A DNA stretch of 64,000 bases from Skeletonema tropicum (Eukaryota > Bacillariophyta > Thalassiosirophyceae > Thalassiosirales > Thalassiosiraceae): contig CM074135.1 of assembly GCA_037178625.1 (NCBI GenBank), forward strand, positions 2,358,001 to 2,422,000, read 5' to 3'. The notes beneath the pieces were generated by a model. That model was not told where the DNA came from. It did not search any database and worked only from the letters and a program-made list of their open reading frames with translations. A program made the position numbers and the translations under genes. Positions 1 through 9,445 of the stretch are shown here, in pieces (the first letter of the stretch is position 1; the number at the start of each line of letters is the position of its first letter).

Positions 1-1
1 A

Positions 2-958
2 GAAGACTGTCAGCAGGAGAGAAACGATGGACAAGAAGAAGAAGACGATACAATCATTGCAGTTGCAAATTACAAACGACTTCCAGCTCAAAATGCAGCT
101 TGGATTGAAGCAGTTCGAACACATTCCAGCTATCGTAATCAAGGCTTGGCATCCAAATTGTTGCAGTCAATAGTAGAGTTGGCGAAGGAGGAAGACAAAA
201 AAAACAACTATCAATCTCCAACGAACGTATTAACATGTACAGTAAAGAGTAATATGGGAATGCAGCGAGTATTTGATAAGCTCGGCTTTGTTCAAACCGA
301 CAGAATTTCTATTTTAAGCTTTTCAGCATTACGTCAGCTTCCCGGATGGGATGCAAAGGATACAACCACTTCTCAAGGAAAACCTCTATTGGATGCGCTT
401 GATCTCAATCATTTATTATCTCCTGATGCAAGGTCTATTCCTGCATCGTCATGGTCGACTATTACAACAGAGAATCAATTACTGGCACTACTGAAGGAGA
501 TACAAAGTGAAGGTGGCTGCGGTTACCTGCCAGGTCTCCATGAATACATTGTGCCTGGCCCTAACAGAGTGGATTTAAAGCAAAGCATGGAACGAGGGCT
601 GGTTCTTGAATTGAACATTCCTCCTGATAATAAGGAAATGTCGGGCTGCGATGAAAAGACGCCGAACGATGAAAGATCGGAAAGAGCCATACTCGCCTTC
701 ACACAAGATAAACGAATCTCTAGCCTGAAATCCAATTGGGTATGCTCCATCAGTGCTCATTCAACGCTAGCGTTTGAAGCAGCGTTGTGTCATGCTCACT
801 CCCCGGAAATCGCTCATCGCATCAATGGAACGGCAGACATGGTACCTTTCTGCTTGACGTTTGATGGTGCAGTTCCTGTGGAGGACGAAGGCACGATTGC
901 ACATGCCTTGCCAAGAGAAGCCGATGAATGCGTTGTGTTTTCGTATAGGCGAATGTAG
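2..958 (+). CDS. GNAT-family N-acetyltransferase, 5' partial
   Basis: The frame is open from base 2 and stops at 958, so the start lies outside the window; an internal ATG at 146 is probably not the true start because the conserved part begins before it. The acetyl-CoA-binding motif of GNAT enzymes is visible as YRNQGLASKLLQ, followed by a region with the typical late GNAT pattern (NMGMQRVFDKLGFVQTD). About 200 further residues follow without an obvious second domain. A GNAT domain followed by a long C-terminal part resembles the NAT16/histidine N-acetyltransferase group, but that assignment is inference. The family transfers an acetyl group from acetyl-CoA to an amine; the substrate here cannot be read. 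The gene converges on the ankyrin gene with a gap of about 65 bp. Confidence 0.75.
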   Translation, partial: EDCQQERNDGQEEEDDTIIAVANYKRLPAQNAAWIEAVRTHSSYRNQGLASKLLQSIVELAKEEDKKNNYQSPTNVLTCTVKSNMGMQRVFDKLGFVQTDRISILSFSALRQLPGWDAKDTTTSQGKPLLDALDLNHLLSPDARSIPASSWSTITTENQLLALLKEIQSEGGCGYLPGLHEYIVPGPNRVDLKQSMERGLVLELNIPPDNKEMSGCDEKTPNDERSERAILAFTQDKRISSLKSNWVCSISAHSTLAFEAALCHAHSPEIAHRINGTADMVPFCLTFDGAVPVEDEGTIAHALPREADECVVFSYRRM

Positions 959-1023
959 ATAAATGTATTAATCAAATGATACTATATACGACAAAATGCA
1001 AGCACTCTTCAAACTTGTTACAC

Positions 1024-2146
1024 TTAGATTTTACGAAACGTCAAAACTGTAGGAGATAACTTCGTTGATCCGGTGCTAATACTACTCCATCCATGAGCAG
1101 GAGGAGCATGTGATGGGCCTGGAACAATCCACACTCCATTTCCGTCAGGACCATCAATCCACCATTTTTGATCTCCTTTGTTCCAATAGATGTAGGATTC
1201 AGTTCTGCGAGTGAGCAAACCAGGTGCTAGTTTCCGTTAAGCCTCTCCCACATGTCTTGTGTGACCCATCCTTGTGCGTCACATACGCTTGTGAAACCAG
1301 CAGGATATGATGCCGCACTCTTGGGATAGTACTCACCATTCACAGCGGGAACTTGCGTGCTTCCCATGACAGTCAATTTTGTTACATTCTCCTTGCTTCC
1401 AGAAGATCTCTTGTTCTTTGCATTGCGTTCAGCTGCTTTCAACACTTCGATAACAGCATGCGCAGCACTATCTTGGGCAATGCTCATGGGTGATACACCC
1501 ACCTTTCCTTCGTGAAATACATCTGCTCCAGCATCCAATAACATCTTTGCACCGTCTGCCAGATTGTTGCTCGCCATTCGGTGCAATGGGGTCATTCCGT
1601 ATGTATCAAGGGCCTCGATATCAGCACCTCGAACGATGAGTGCATTGACTGCATGCTGCTTACTTCTAGACATTCCACACATATGCAATGGTTGTGCTCC
1701 ACCGGTGGTAATATCATTGACAAGATCAGGGTATTTGTCTAATAGTGGAATGAGCTTTCCTTGTACGTCATCGAGCATCAAGGTACTAGGTGCGTACCCG
1801 CCACCATTGTAAACAGGTCCAGGTCTTGGATTGTGATTTTGATACTGCCTTCCTATAATTACATCGACCCGAATCAGATGATCGTTTGACAATACCACCA
1901 TAAATTCCTGCACCAACACTGTCTCTGTATGGATCAAAGCCCTCATTATCTGTCTCGCCTGGTACTCCATATTTCTCTTTCATTCCGGGTGCATACGGAT
2001 CGAAAGTTATTCTCACACCATCCGTGTCGATAGTATTCTTTCGCTTGGGACATTATTGTGCGACTGGAGTTTCTACCGATGGTGGAGTGGGCGGCGGCTC
2101 GGCTGGGGAGTTTGAGGGCTAGCAGTAGCAAGCTCTTGATTACCAT
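1024..2146 (-). CDS. Ankyrin-repeat protein with about three frameshifts
   Basis: Four reading-frame pieces join into one protein. The likely start is at 2146 (MVIKSLLLLALKLP, hydrophobic N-terminus). A conserved stretch with FDPYAPGMKEKYG lies near 1990, then GRQYQNHNPRPGPVYNGGGY near 1840, then two to three ankyrin repeats (TGGAQPLHMCGM, YGMTPLHRMA, LLDAGADVF), then a Trp/Gly-rich C-terminus (SYIYWNKGDQKWWIDGPDG, APPAHGW). The breaks are near 2010, near 1870 and near 1220. Conserved sequence continues on both sides of each break, so these are one-base indels rather than exon borders. From memory, proteins of this layout occur in several diatoms, but I know no function for them. A hydrophobic start suggests export or organelle import. 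It may be a recent pseudogene or an intact gene with assembly errors. Confidence 0.65.
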
Positions 2147-2303
2147 GGTGCAAACGTACACCTCTTCGATGTATGCACAGCATACAGTAGGTAGGTACAT
2201 AAGTATCGCATTTCGCATTGCTGATGATTTGAAAAATGAAAATGAGTCATCAAGCGAGCGAACGCATTCTTTCTGTGTCACAGGTACATGTCGATGACGT
2301 CAC
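2147..2303. promoter_or_regulatory. Intergenic remnant left of the hAT insertion
   Basis: The interval between the ankyrin start (2146) and the 8-bp target duplication (2304). With 3797-3900 on the other side of the transposon it would have formed a divergent promoter of only about 260 bp before insertion. No TATA box or specific motif was recognised. Confidence 0.35.
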
Positions 2304-2311
2304 ATCATTTC
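2304..2311. repeat. Target-site duplication of hAT element, left copy
   Basis: ATCATTTC directly abuts the left inverted repeat and recurs exactly at 3789-3796 directly after the right inverted repeat. Eight base pairs is the duplication length of the hAT superfamily. Confidence 0.88.
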
Positions 2312-2331
2312 TAGAGGTTGGTCTCGTCTCG
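2312..2331 (+). repeat. hAT terminal inverted repeat, left
   Basis: TAGAGGTTGGTCTCGTCTCG, an exact reverse complement of 3769-3788. The TAGAGGTTGG end is typical in form for hAT elements. Confidence 0.88.
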
Positions 2332-2480
2332 GTCTCGGCACTGTCCCGAGATTCGAGCCGAGACAGGGTCCGTCGAGACGAGATCCCGGGATATCTCGAG
2401 ATTTTCAATGAAGAAGGTTAGCAATGATTAAAAGGGGCAAAACCAACAAATAACTATCTACTATGGACTCTTTAGACAAC

Positions 2481-3481
2481 TTAGTACTCATTGTTCTGGC
2501 CAGCATCAATTGGATCCCCACTCTCATCCTTGTCCTCAAAAGAAGGAGGGAGTAGAAACTCATTCAAAGGGACATCTGGCATGAGTTCATCCCAATTTTT
2601 GCGGATGAGGCTTGTATTTTCTTCAACAAACATGATGCATCGATGCGGCAAGTAACAATGGGATCAATGCAAGATCGCTTTGCTGTAATTACTCTAGCTG
2701 CCCTGCTCGAGATTCTTTCCAAGGGAGCGGACGTTGCTGGAATATCTCACAGGTACTCTCGTGCAAGTGTTGCAAGTTCAGGGAATTGGTGAGCGATTTG
2801 TTTCCAACGCTTCAATGGATCATTAAACTTTCTTTCTCCATCTTGCATCGGCATTTGCTCCAGGAGTTCGTAAGCTGCAGCTGGGCTTCACATCGGATCC
2901 GAATATTGTCATCAGTCAATTCGTCATCATTTGCTGCTGCATCGTCGTCGAAGTCAAATGCACCCAAGAAAGCGAAGCTCGTGTCTTCTGATTTAAAAGA
3001 TACTTGCGGTACTGCAATACTTCCACCTTCACCACCATTATCATTTGTATTTGTATTAGCCTCCTTCTCAACATCAACTATAAGATCTTTGATGAGTTGC
3101 ATCAACTTATTAGACAAGGTCGAGTCAATTCATATTCAATAATGGCAATGATGTTCAATTACTACTTACCTTCAAAAGCCAGAACTGCATTACAATGAAA
3201 AACATGGTCTGTGCAATATGCATGCGCCCAATCCTCATGTGCTCCATTCATACGGATTGCAAACTTTCTCAACTGCTTGTGTCTTGGTTACTACACATCG
3301 GACTATCACCCTTCCAATGTTTGCAAATGCATTTGTCATCCCAATCTTCTTCGTCGCTCGAAGATTCCGATGGTTTTCGCTCTTTGCATTTGACATCATC
3401 GTCTTCGTCACCCGACGATTCCAACGATTCGTTCCTGCTGGCAGTAGAAGCTGCATCGGCATCGGTGATAGCATCGACCAT
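2481..3481 (-). pseudogene. hAT transposase remnant
   Basis: Fragments in several frames, read right to left. An acidic Ser/Asp-rich N-terminal part starts near 3481. Then LRKFAIRMNGAHEDWAHAY with CTDHVFHCNAVLAFE lies near 3180-3290 and is followed by a GTAAGT donor. Then PMQDGERKFNDPLKRWKQIA, FPELATLAREYL and DIPATSAPLERISSRAARVI lie near 2650-2850, and a tail with FVEENTSLIRKNWDELMPD ends at a stop at 2481. The PLKRWK, PELATLAREYL and IPATSAPLER series is the hAT C-terminal dimerisation signature. A stop after AREYL and frame changes inside this block show that it is dead. Most of the catalytic core is missing. Confidence 0.82.
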
Positions 3482-3768
3482 GATTTCAGAATAGATGATA
3501 GATGAAGATAATGAGTTGATCAAAAAAATAATCAAACTCCAATGAACAAGTCTTGTGAACGCACCCAACGGTGTCAAAGGGAGTCTTGTTATGATGTGAG
3601 ATTGGAATCGTGCTGATGAAATCAGAAGTAGCCGCAGAAACGAATTGTTCTTCGTCATGGTTGGCTGTGAGAAAGTGATACAAAAAATCCCGAAATGCTC
3701 CGAGACAGAGGGTGCCGAGACGAGACACCTGTCTCGACCCAAAAAATCCCGTCTCGTCTCGGCCGAGT

Positions 3769-3788
3769 CGAGACGAGACCAACCTCTA
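3769..3788 (-). repeat. hAT terminal inverted repeat, right
   Basis: Reverse complement of the left 20-bp end, followed immediately by the second ATCATTTC copy at 3789-3796. Confidence 0.88.
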
Positions 3789-3900
3789 ATCATTTCCATC
3801 GGAAAGATCTTTTTTTCACATCACAACATCATCTGCCGGGAGCAATGGTCATGTCGCCCCCGCCCTACCACTACTACTTGATGTATTGCCTATCGAGAAG

Positions 3901-5831
3901 ATGATTTCAGCAATAGCAATATTATTATCCGTGGCCTTCTTCCAATTATTGCTTTCGTGCAATGCTCTGATTATTCTTCCACAGGGTTCCAAACTGCGCA
4001 ACCTTCATGGAAGAACCTCAGCTGGCCTATCAAACACTTTTCATCGTCACAATATCAGAGCATCGAGCTCGAACATCTGGAATTCTGTCAGTGACACTAC
4101 TGCTGACTCACCTATCCTTCGAGGCTTGTACGATCCTCTCCCAAGAATACATTGCAACGGCACAGATGTAAACGATGAGGGTAACAAAACGGAGGTTCCA
4201 AAATGGGTAAGCAAAGTGACATCTGGCACACTGGCAACTGAAGAGGGATCGCCACATGAATTGTATTTTGAGGTACATCATCGCCTTCCGTTCAAGAGCA
4301 ATACACCACGTCAAAGAAGTGGACTTGTAGGATCTTGTCCTTCACGGTGGGCCGGGAGCAGGCTGCTTCCCTAAACACACTCAATTCTTCTCACCTGATT
4401 TGTACGAGTACGTCGTACTTTTAGATCAAAGAGGTTGCGGAAGGAGTACACCATTGGGTGAAGTGAAATTTAACCGATTGGAATTGCTAGTTAATGATAT
4501 TGAGATGTTGAGACATCACTTAATCAAGGAAAGTTTAATAGATAAATGGGTTGTTGGCGAAGAAGAAAATGAACAACTACTGATACAATCAACGCAGGAG
4601 CAGGACCACAATCAGCATCTTCTTGGGACGTCATTTTAGGAGGCTCGTGGGGGTGTACTTTAGCACTAGCATACGCTTTCACTCATCCGAAAAGTGTAAG
4701 GGCAATGGTATTGCGTGGAGTTTGCCTATTTCGTAAAAAGGAGATTGATTGGCTCTTTGGGAATCCACCATCATCCAGTGTTGCGACTCCGAGGACGACT
4801 GGTGGAAGCAAAACGTCAAACTTGAGAGATCTTGTAAGTGGATCATCTTCCACTGTTTCGTTGACGACACCAACGATGGCACTCGAAAGACAGTCCGTAG
4901 CAGCTCAACATTTCACGGAGCAATGGAAAGATTTCAGTTCCGGAGTAGAAGATGTTGAAGGCAACAAACGAAGTGTACTTCATAGTTATTACCATCGTCT
5001 ATTAGGAACGGATGCGAATAGTCGGTTTAAGGCCATGAAATCTTGGTTCCGTTGGGAGATGGGTATTTACGGTAATGGATTCAAGAAAAGTGAAGGCTCG
5101 AATGAGGATAAGAATCGTCTCCTGGTTTGGAATCCTTCGATACCGTCGTGGGTGTTTGAAGATGCACGAGTCCATAACCACGATTCCATTGATTCCGTTC
5201 ATGCGGAAGAAAACTCAAGCAGTGACTATGAAAAAATTTTGCAGTCATTGAGAAGATTTTCTCCGTCGTCATCTTCTACATCCTTTGAAACCGATGAAAA
5301 AACATTCGAACCGTTGCCAATCGAAGACATTACAGAAGCAGGAACAACTGATTCCAAAGTGGAAGTCAATATGAGAGGCAACAAAACTTCTTTTGACCCG
5401 ACAACCTATATACCAGCTCAGGCGATGCTTACCTGTTATTACAGTGTAAACGGTGATTACTGTATCCATCCATACAATTCGTTTTTATCTCTGAATCCGC
5501 CTCCATCAGTCCCTCTCTCGTCATGGTTTTCGTCCGAGTTACCACCGTCATCATCATCAAAGTCTTACGAGTCGTCGATATCGTCTGGTCTTCCATTTCC
5601 TCTTCCACCTACTATCGCTATACAAGGTGGTAACGATGCCATATGTCCAGCTGATACAGGCATTGGACTTTATGTAATGCGTGGCCGCAGCTTGAAATAA
5701 GAATAGCGTTGGAGTCAGGGCATTCCATGTACGATCCGGTGATATCAGGAGAAATAGTTAAGGCATTGGAAAGATTTGGTCGCTCATTAATGACAGATCG
5801 AGGAGGCAGTCGGTTTACAGATGATAGTTGA
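3901..5831 (+). CDS. S33-family prolyl aminopeptidase-like alpha/beta hydrolase, frameshifted
   Basis: The start at 3901 (MISAIAILLSVAFFQLLLSC) gives a clear signal peptide, so the product probably enters the secretory or plastid route. Proline-iminopeptidase motifs appear in order across three frames: HGGPGAGC (oxyanion region, near 4350), DQRGCGRSTP (near 4425), GGSWGCTLALAYA with nucleophile Ser (near 4655), VLRGVCLFRKKEIDW, GGNDAICP with the catalytic Asp (near 5635) and SGHSMYDP with the catalytic His (near 5730). All three triad residues are present. Breaks lie near 4330, 4630 and 5685. The family removes N-terminal proline from peptides. A Ser-rich insertion of roughly 150 residues between the cap and the Asp motif makes it longer than bacterial relatives. 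The hAT element ends about 100 bp upstream. Confidence 0.82.
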
Positions 5832-6011
5832 TAAAAGAGAGTGTCGAAAGTAGATCTCGTGGTTGCACGTCGACGTTCTTCCATGTTAGTCCAATACTAT
5901 TTCTATTTAGAGTGGTGGTTTTCCACTTAAGATGCGTTCTTATAACATTTACACATAATTCGTTACAAGAATCAAAAACTAAAAACGAACACACAAACAA
6001 ACACAGCTCCC
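5832..6011. other. Intergenic, nothing recognised
   Basis: An A/T-rich spacer between the convergent hydrolase and coiled-coil genes. No gene, RNA or clear terminator was seen. Confidence 0.4.
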
Positions 6012-7262
6012 TTAGAGAATAATGCATTGGCACTCTGACCCCTTTACAGCCTTTTCCTCGATTTTCTTTTGCTTTTCCTCCTCTGCCTTCTTCTTTGCTT
6101 CCGCAGCAATCCTCTCCTCTTGTGCCTTCTTTGCAGCAAGCGCGGCAGCGGCCTTTTCCTCCTCAGCTTTCTTCTTTGCATCTTCTTCAGCTTTTGTTTT
6201 GCAGCAAGCTCAGCAGCGGCCTTTTCCTCCTCTGCCTTCTTCTTTGCTTCCTCTTCTGCTTTCTGTTGAGCTGCTAGTTCTGCAGCAATCCTCTCCTCTT
6301 CTGCCTTTTTCTTTGCTTCCTCTTCTGCTTTCTTTTGAGCTGCTAGTACGGCGGCGATCCTCTCCTCCTCTGCCTTTTTAGCGGCTAACTCTGCAGCAAT
6401 CCTCTCCTCCTCTGCCTTTTTCTTTGCTTCCTCTTCTGCTTTCTGTTGAGCTGCTAATTCTGCAGCAATCCTCTCCTCTTCCGCCTTCTTTGCAGCCGCC
6501 TCTTCCTCTGCCTTTTTCTTTGCTTCCTCTTCTGCTTTCTTTTTCGCGGCTAATTCCGCAGCAATCCTCTCTTCCTCTGCCTTTTTAGCTGCTAACTCGG
6601 CAGCAATCCTCTCTTCTTCTGCCTTCTTAGCAGCCGCCTCTTCTTCTGCCTTTTTCTTTGCTTCCTCTTCTGCTTTCTTTTTGCTGCCAATTCCGCAGCG
6701 ATCCTCTCCTCTTCTGCCTTTTTCGCGGCTAACTCTGCAGCAATCCCTCTCCTCTGCCTCTTGCAGCTGCCTCTTCCTCTGCCTTTTCTTTGCTTCCTCT
6801 TCTGCTTTCTTTTGAGCTGCTAATTCAGCAGCGATCCTCTCCTCCTCTAGCCTTTTTCGCGGCTAATTCTGCAGCAATCCTCTCCTCCTCTGCCTTTTTA
6901 GCTGCTAATTCTGCAGCAATCTTCTCCTCTTCTGCCTTTTTCTTTGCAGCTGCCTCTTCATCTGCCTTCTTTTTTGCTTCTAATTCCGCAGCGATCTTCT
7001 CCTCCTCTGCCTTCTTTGCAGCCGCCTCTGCAGCGATCTTCTCCTCTTCTGCTTTCTTTGCTTCCTCCTCTGCCTTTTTTGCTGCCAGCTCCTGAGCTTT
7101 CTCATCTACCACGGGTGAATCTTGAACGGGGACTGGCTCTGGCGGCGGTGGCGGATTGCCGCTAACACATCCTTTACATTTTGCGTTTGGGCCCTTTTGC
7201 CATTGATTTTTGGAAAATTCCGCCCTTGGAAGATTGTTGGAACAGCTGGAACAGGACCTCAT
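6012..7262 (-). CDS. Stc1-like zinc motif plus Ala/Glu/Lys coiled coil with C-terminal CaaX box, frameshifted
   Basis: The probable coding start is at 7262 ([20 protein letters not shown]). The Cxx[12 protein letters not shown] and CKGC spacing matches the short Stc1-type zinc motif. A Pro-rich linker follows ([11 protein letters not shown]). The rest is a long heptad-like array of [18 protein letters not shown] units, expected to be one uninterrupted coiled-coil rod. The frame closes at 6012 with ECQCIIL, a plausible CaaX box (CIIL; terminal Leu favours geranylgeranylation). Several one-base breaks interrupt the array between about 6200 and 6840. A TTTCTCTATAG acceptor-like site lies directly before the ATG, so a 5' exon or leader intron is possible. 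A membrane-tethered rod is an inference; no family function is known to me. Confidence 0.65.
6090..7090 (-). repeat. Degenerate short tandem repeat coding the coiled coil
   Basis: Repeated units built on gcagcaatcctctcctcttctgcc-like sequence (plus-strand view) with variable spacing give the [14 protein letters not shown] protein pattern. Length variation between units and the frame breaks suggest replication slippage or assembly trouble. Confidence 0.75.
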
Positions 7263-7923
7263 ACTATAGAGAAAACAAATTAAATGGTAATAGCTGGAAG
7301 AGGATCTATGGTAGGAGAGGAGCGAGCGGTAGGTGGATTGTATCTTGTGGTGGAGGTTTTGTTGATAGGAGCTTGCTTCAATGTCAATGCGCTTCTCGAA
7401 CTGGGGCGGTGGGTGAAGATTTTTCTTGCAAGTGTTTTTGAACCACAGGAAAAAGAGATCTTCCGACGAATAGGAAAACACGACTACTCCATCCTTTCCT
7501 ACTCATTTAAACGTGTCAGAAACCAGAACCTAACGTCGAAAATGACGCTGGAAATGTTCCCTGTCAGCACAGATAATGGCACAAATCGATGAAGTATATA
7601 GAAGAAGTAAGAAGCATCATCCAAAAATCTGGATGATATTGTATCTTGTTAAAAGTACTCATCCATCAGCCTCTTCATTATTCCACTGCATCCAAAGCAT
7701 TATCAAACAACAACTTATCCAGCTAAAAGGCTAGCAAAGCACGGAAGCAGCACACAGTATGCTTAGCACTTGAAAAACCGAGATGAAAATAGCTCTTCTC
7801 GGCCGTCCTGTGTCAACAGGTTCAAGCTGTAGCTGTACTTGCAGTGTTTGTAAATCTTCAACTGTGAAGGTATCTACACTTATTATGCAATAATTTATAG
7901 TCAATAAACTGTTACCTTTCACT
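7263..7923. other. Intergenic between coiled-coil and methyltransferase genes
   Basis: Both neighbours are transcribed leftward, so this interval holds the 3' flank of the methyltransferase gene and the upstream region of the coiled-coil gene. Minus-strand reading frames here have no recognisable motif. A possible non-coding 5' exon of the coiled-coil gene lies between 7280 and 7480. Confidence 0.3.
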
Positions 7924-9129
7924 TCATCTTTCCCATATTGCTTGCGTGACAGGGTCTCGCTCAGCAAAGATATACGTATTCTGGAACCCACCATCAACCT
8001 GAATAACAATGTCATCTTTCACCTTGATACCGTCATGATGTGACATGGAGACTCTATACCCATTATCTTCTTCAGATCCATCTTGTTGTTGCAATGTCGA
8101 TCCACCAATATCAATACCTTTGAACAGATTATCCGCCCAGCAATCAAACCTCGGCTGCAAATGCCAACGCGGTGGTCCATCCCAATTTCCCTTGCTAAAT
8201 TGCCCAGGTGAACAAACATCCTTGGCATCAAACTCATGCTGACCTATTCGAAACACATCCCCTCGATTCGCATACACCATTTGTGGTAAGCAGCATGGCT
8301 TCAATGCGAACAATTTCACTTGATTGTTATTAAACATGTCAATTGCTTTTAGGCTCAGTGTTCCACATAGATGCACTGCCAGAATGATCACTGGTCCATC
8401 AATCTTGTTAAAAAAGTGTTTGGTCATTTGACGTTGGTTGCACGAGTCTTTCAAGTCTTGTTTCGATGTGTATAATGGTATAGGCCACGTGGTGAAGTAC
8501 GAAGATTCCTCTCCATCCGTATCGACGGTAGTGCCATAGATATGATCCCAGTTCATATGATGTGGTTTCAATGTGGTTGTTGTCTTTTTATTTGCAATTG
8601 CCCATGCCTTATCTACCAAGATAAATTTGTCCACCTTTTCTGGTGGGAGTATCTCGGATAGAAACATGGATAGATATCCCTTGCCACTGCATAGATCAAT
8701 GATTGTAAACTTTTTCATTTCATCATCATTAGTATCATCTTGATTGTCTATCGCTCGTTTCACAAACTCAATCACCGGAGCACTCTCAATCAACTCCTTC
8801 ACAACCCTGTCCTTCTTAAATATTCGTTTCCACAAGGATGGATTTCCTCGATAGCGTTTTCTCCACTTGACAATGGCACTTATTGAATCTTCATAGGTGG
8901 ATGCGTAGGTGTTTCGTCCTGGTGCGTCCTGGAGTTGGTCTTGGAGCCAGGTGTGGAATTCTTCGTCGGATAGTCCGTAGTTTAGATCTGGTAGGGGTGT
9001 TGCATAGCAGACAGATGATGATGTATCTTTACGGTGTTGATTGACACGCCTTGATGATGATGATGTGCACGTAAAAGCATCTGCAGAGAGGCCGAGGATG
9101 CTGGCGAAGAGGAGGCTACTACTTCTCAT
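7924..9129 (-). CDS. Methyltransferase-domain protein (Methyltransf_32-like) with plastid-type presequence
   Basis: An uninterrupted 401-residue protein. The N-terminus MRSSSLLFASILGLSADAFT is a signal peptide ending in an A-D-A-F site, close to the diatom ASAF motif that directs plastid import. The S-adenosylmethionine-binding motif I is IIDLCSGKGYLSMFLSEIL (about residues 143-161), followed by an acidic post-I segment (KFILVDKAWA). AVHLCGTLSLKAI and KPCCLPQ further on are typical of the Methyltransf_32/GSTCD-like group. These are putative SAM-dependent RNA or small-molecule methyltransferases; the substrate is unknown. The gene diverges from TAF6 with about 315 bp between starts. Plastid location is inferred from the presequence only. 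Confidence 0.78.
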   Translation of the reverse strand: MRSSSLLFASILGLSADAFTCTSSSSRRVNQHRKDTSSSVCYATPLPDLNYGLSDEEFHTWLQDQLQDAPGRNTYASTYEDSISAIVKWRKRYRGNPSLWKRIFKKDRVVKELIESAPVIEFVKRAIDNQDDTNDDEMKKFTIIDLCSGKGYLSMFLSEILPPEKVDKFILVDKAWAIANKKTTTTLKPHHMNWDHIYGTTVDTDGEESSYFTTWPIPLYTSKQDLKDSCNQRQMTKHFFNKIDGPVIILAVHLCGTLSLKAIDMFNNNQVKLFALKPCCLPQMVYANRGDVFRIGQHEFDAKDVCSPGQFSKGNWDGPPRWHLQPRFDCWADNLFKGIDIGGSTLQQQDGSEEDNGYRVSMSHHDGIKVKDDIVIQVDGGFQNTYIFAERDPVTQAIWER

Positions 9130-9445
9130 TTTCTAGGCCGGATATGAGGAGGCGGAGGAGAGAATGGCTCTAAGTATCGTCGTGAGCATGAATCATCAAG
9201 CAAGTGTAGTGTAGCAGTTTGGTGCTATGCTGATGCAAGCGCTCATCATGGTCATGATGTTTGGTTGATCCGGTTGATGGTTGATGTCGAGTTGAATACC
9301 TATGAGTGACGAATGATGAATTCTACCATTTCATTTTCATTTTCACTCCGGCGCCGTCCGCCGTCGACACAAGCACAAGAAGTAAGATACGCCTACGATA
9401 CGCCCTACGCTTGACATCCAGCAGCGCAACAAGCAGCAATCAGCC
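9130..9445. promoter_or_regulatory. Divergent promoter region, methyltransferase/TAF6
   Basis: About 315 bp separate the two divergent start codons. There is a run of TGATG/CATCA-type repeats but no specific element I can name. Confidence 0.4.

Larger units (their letters stand above)
2312..3788 (-). mobile_element. hAT-superfamily DNA transposon, degenerate, about 1.48 kb
   Basis: The element is bounded by 20-bp perfect terminal inverted repeats (TAGAGGTTGGTCTCGTCTCG) and by a perfect 8-bp target duplication. Both ends are packed with GTCTCG/CGAGAC hexamers, a likely set of subterminal transposase-binding sites. The interior on the minus strand holds broken hAT transposase sequence, including the C-terminal dimerisation region. 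At about 1.5 kb it is much shorter than an autonomous hAT element, so it is internally deleted. It sits in the promoter between the ankyrin and hydrolase genes. The perfect duplication and perfect ends suggest that insertion was fairly recent even though the transposase is dead, so mobilisation in trans by a related element is plausible. Confidence 0.88.
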
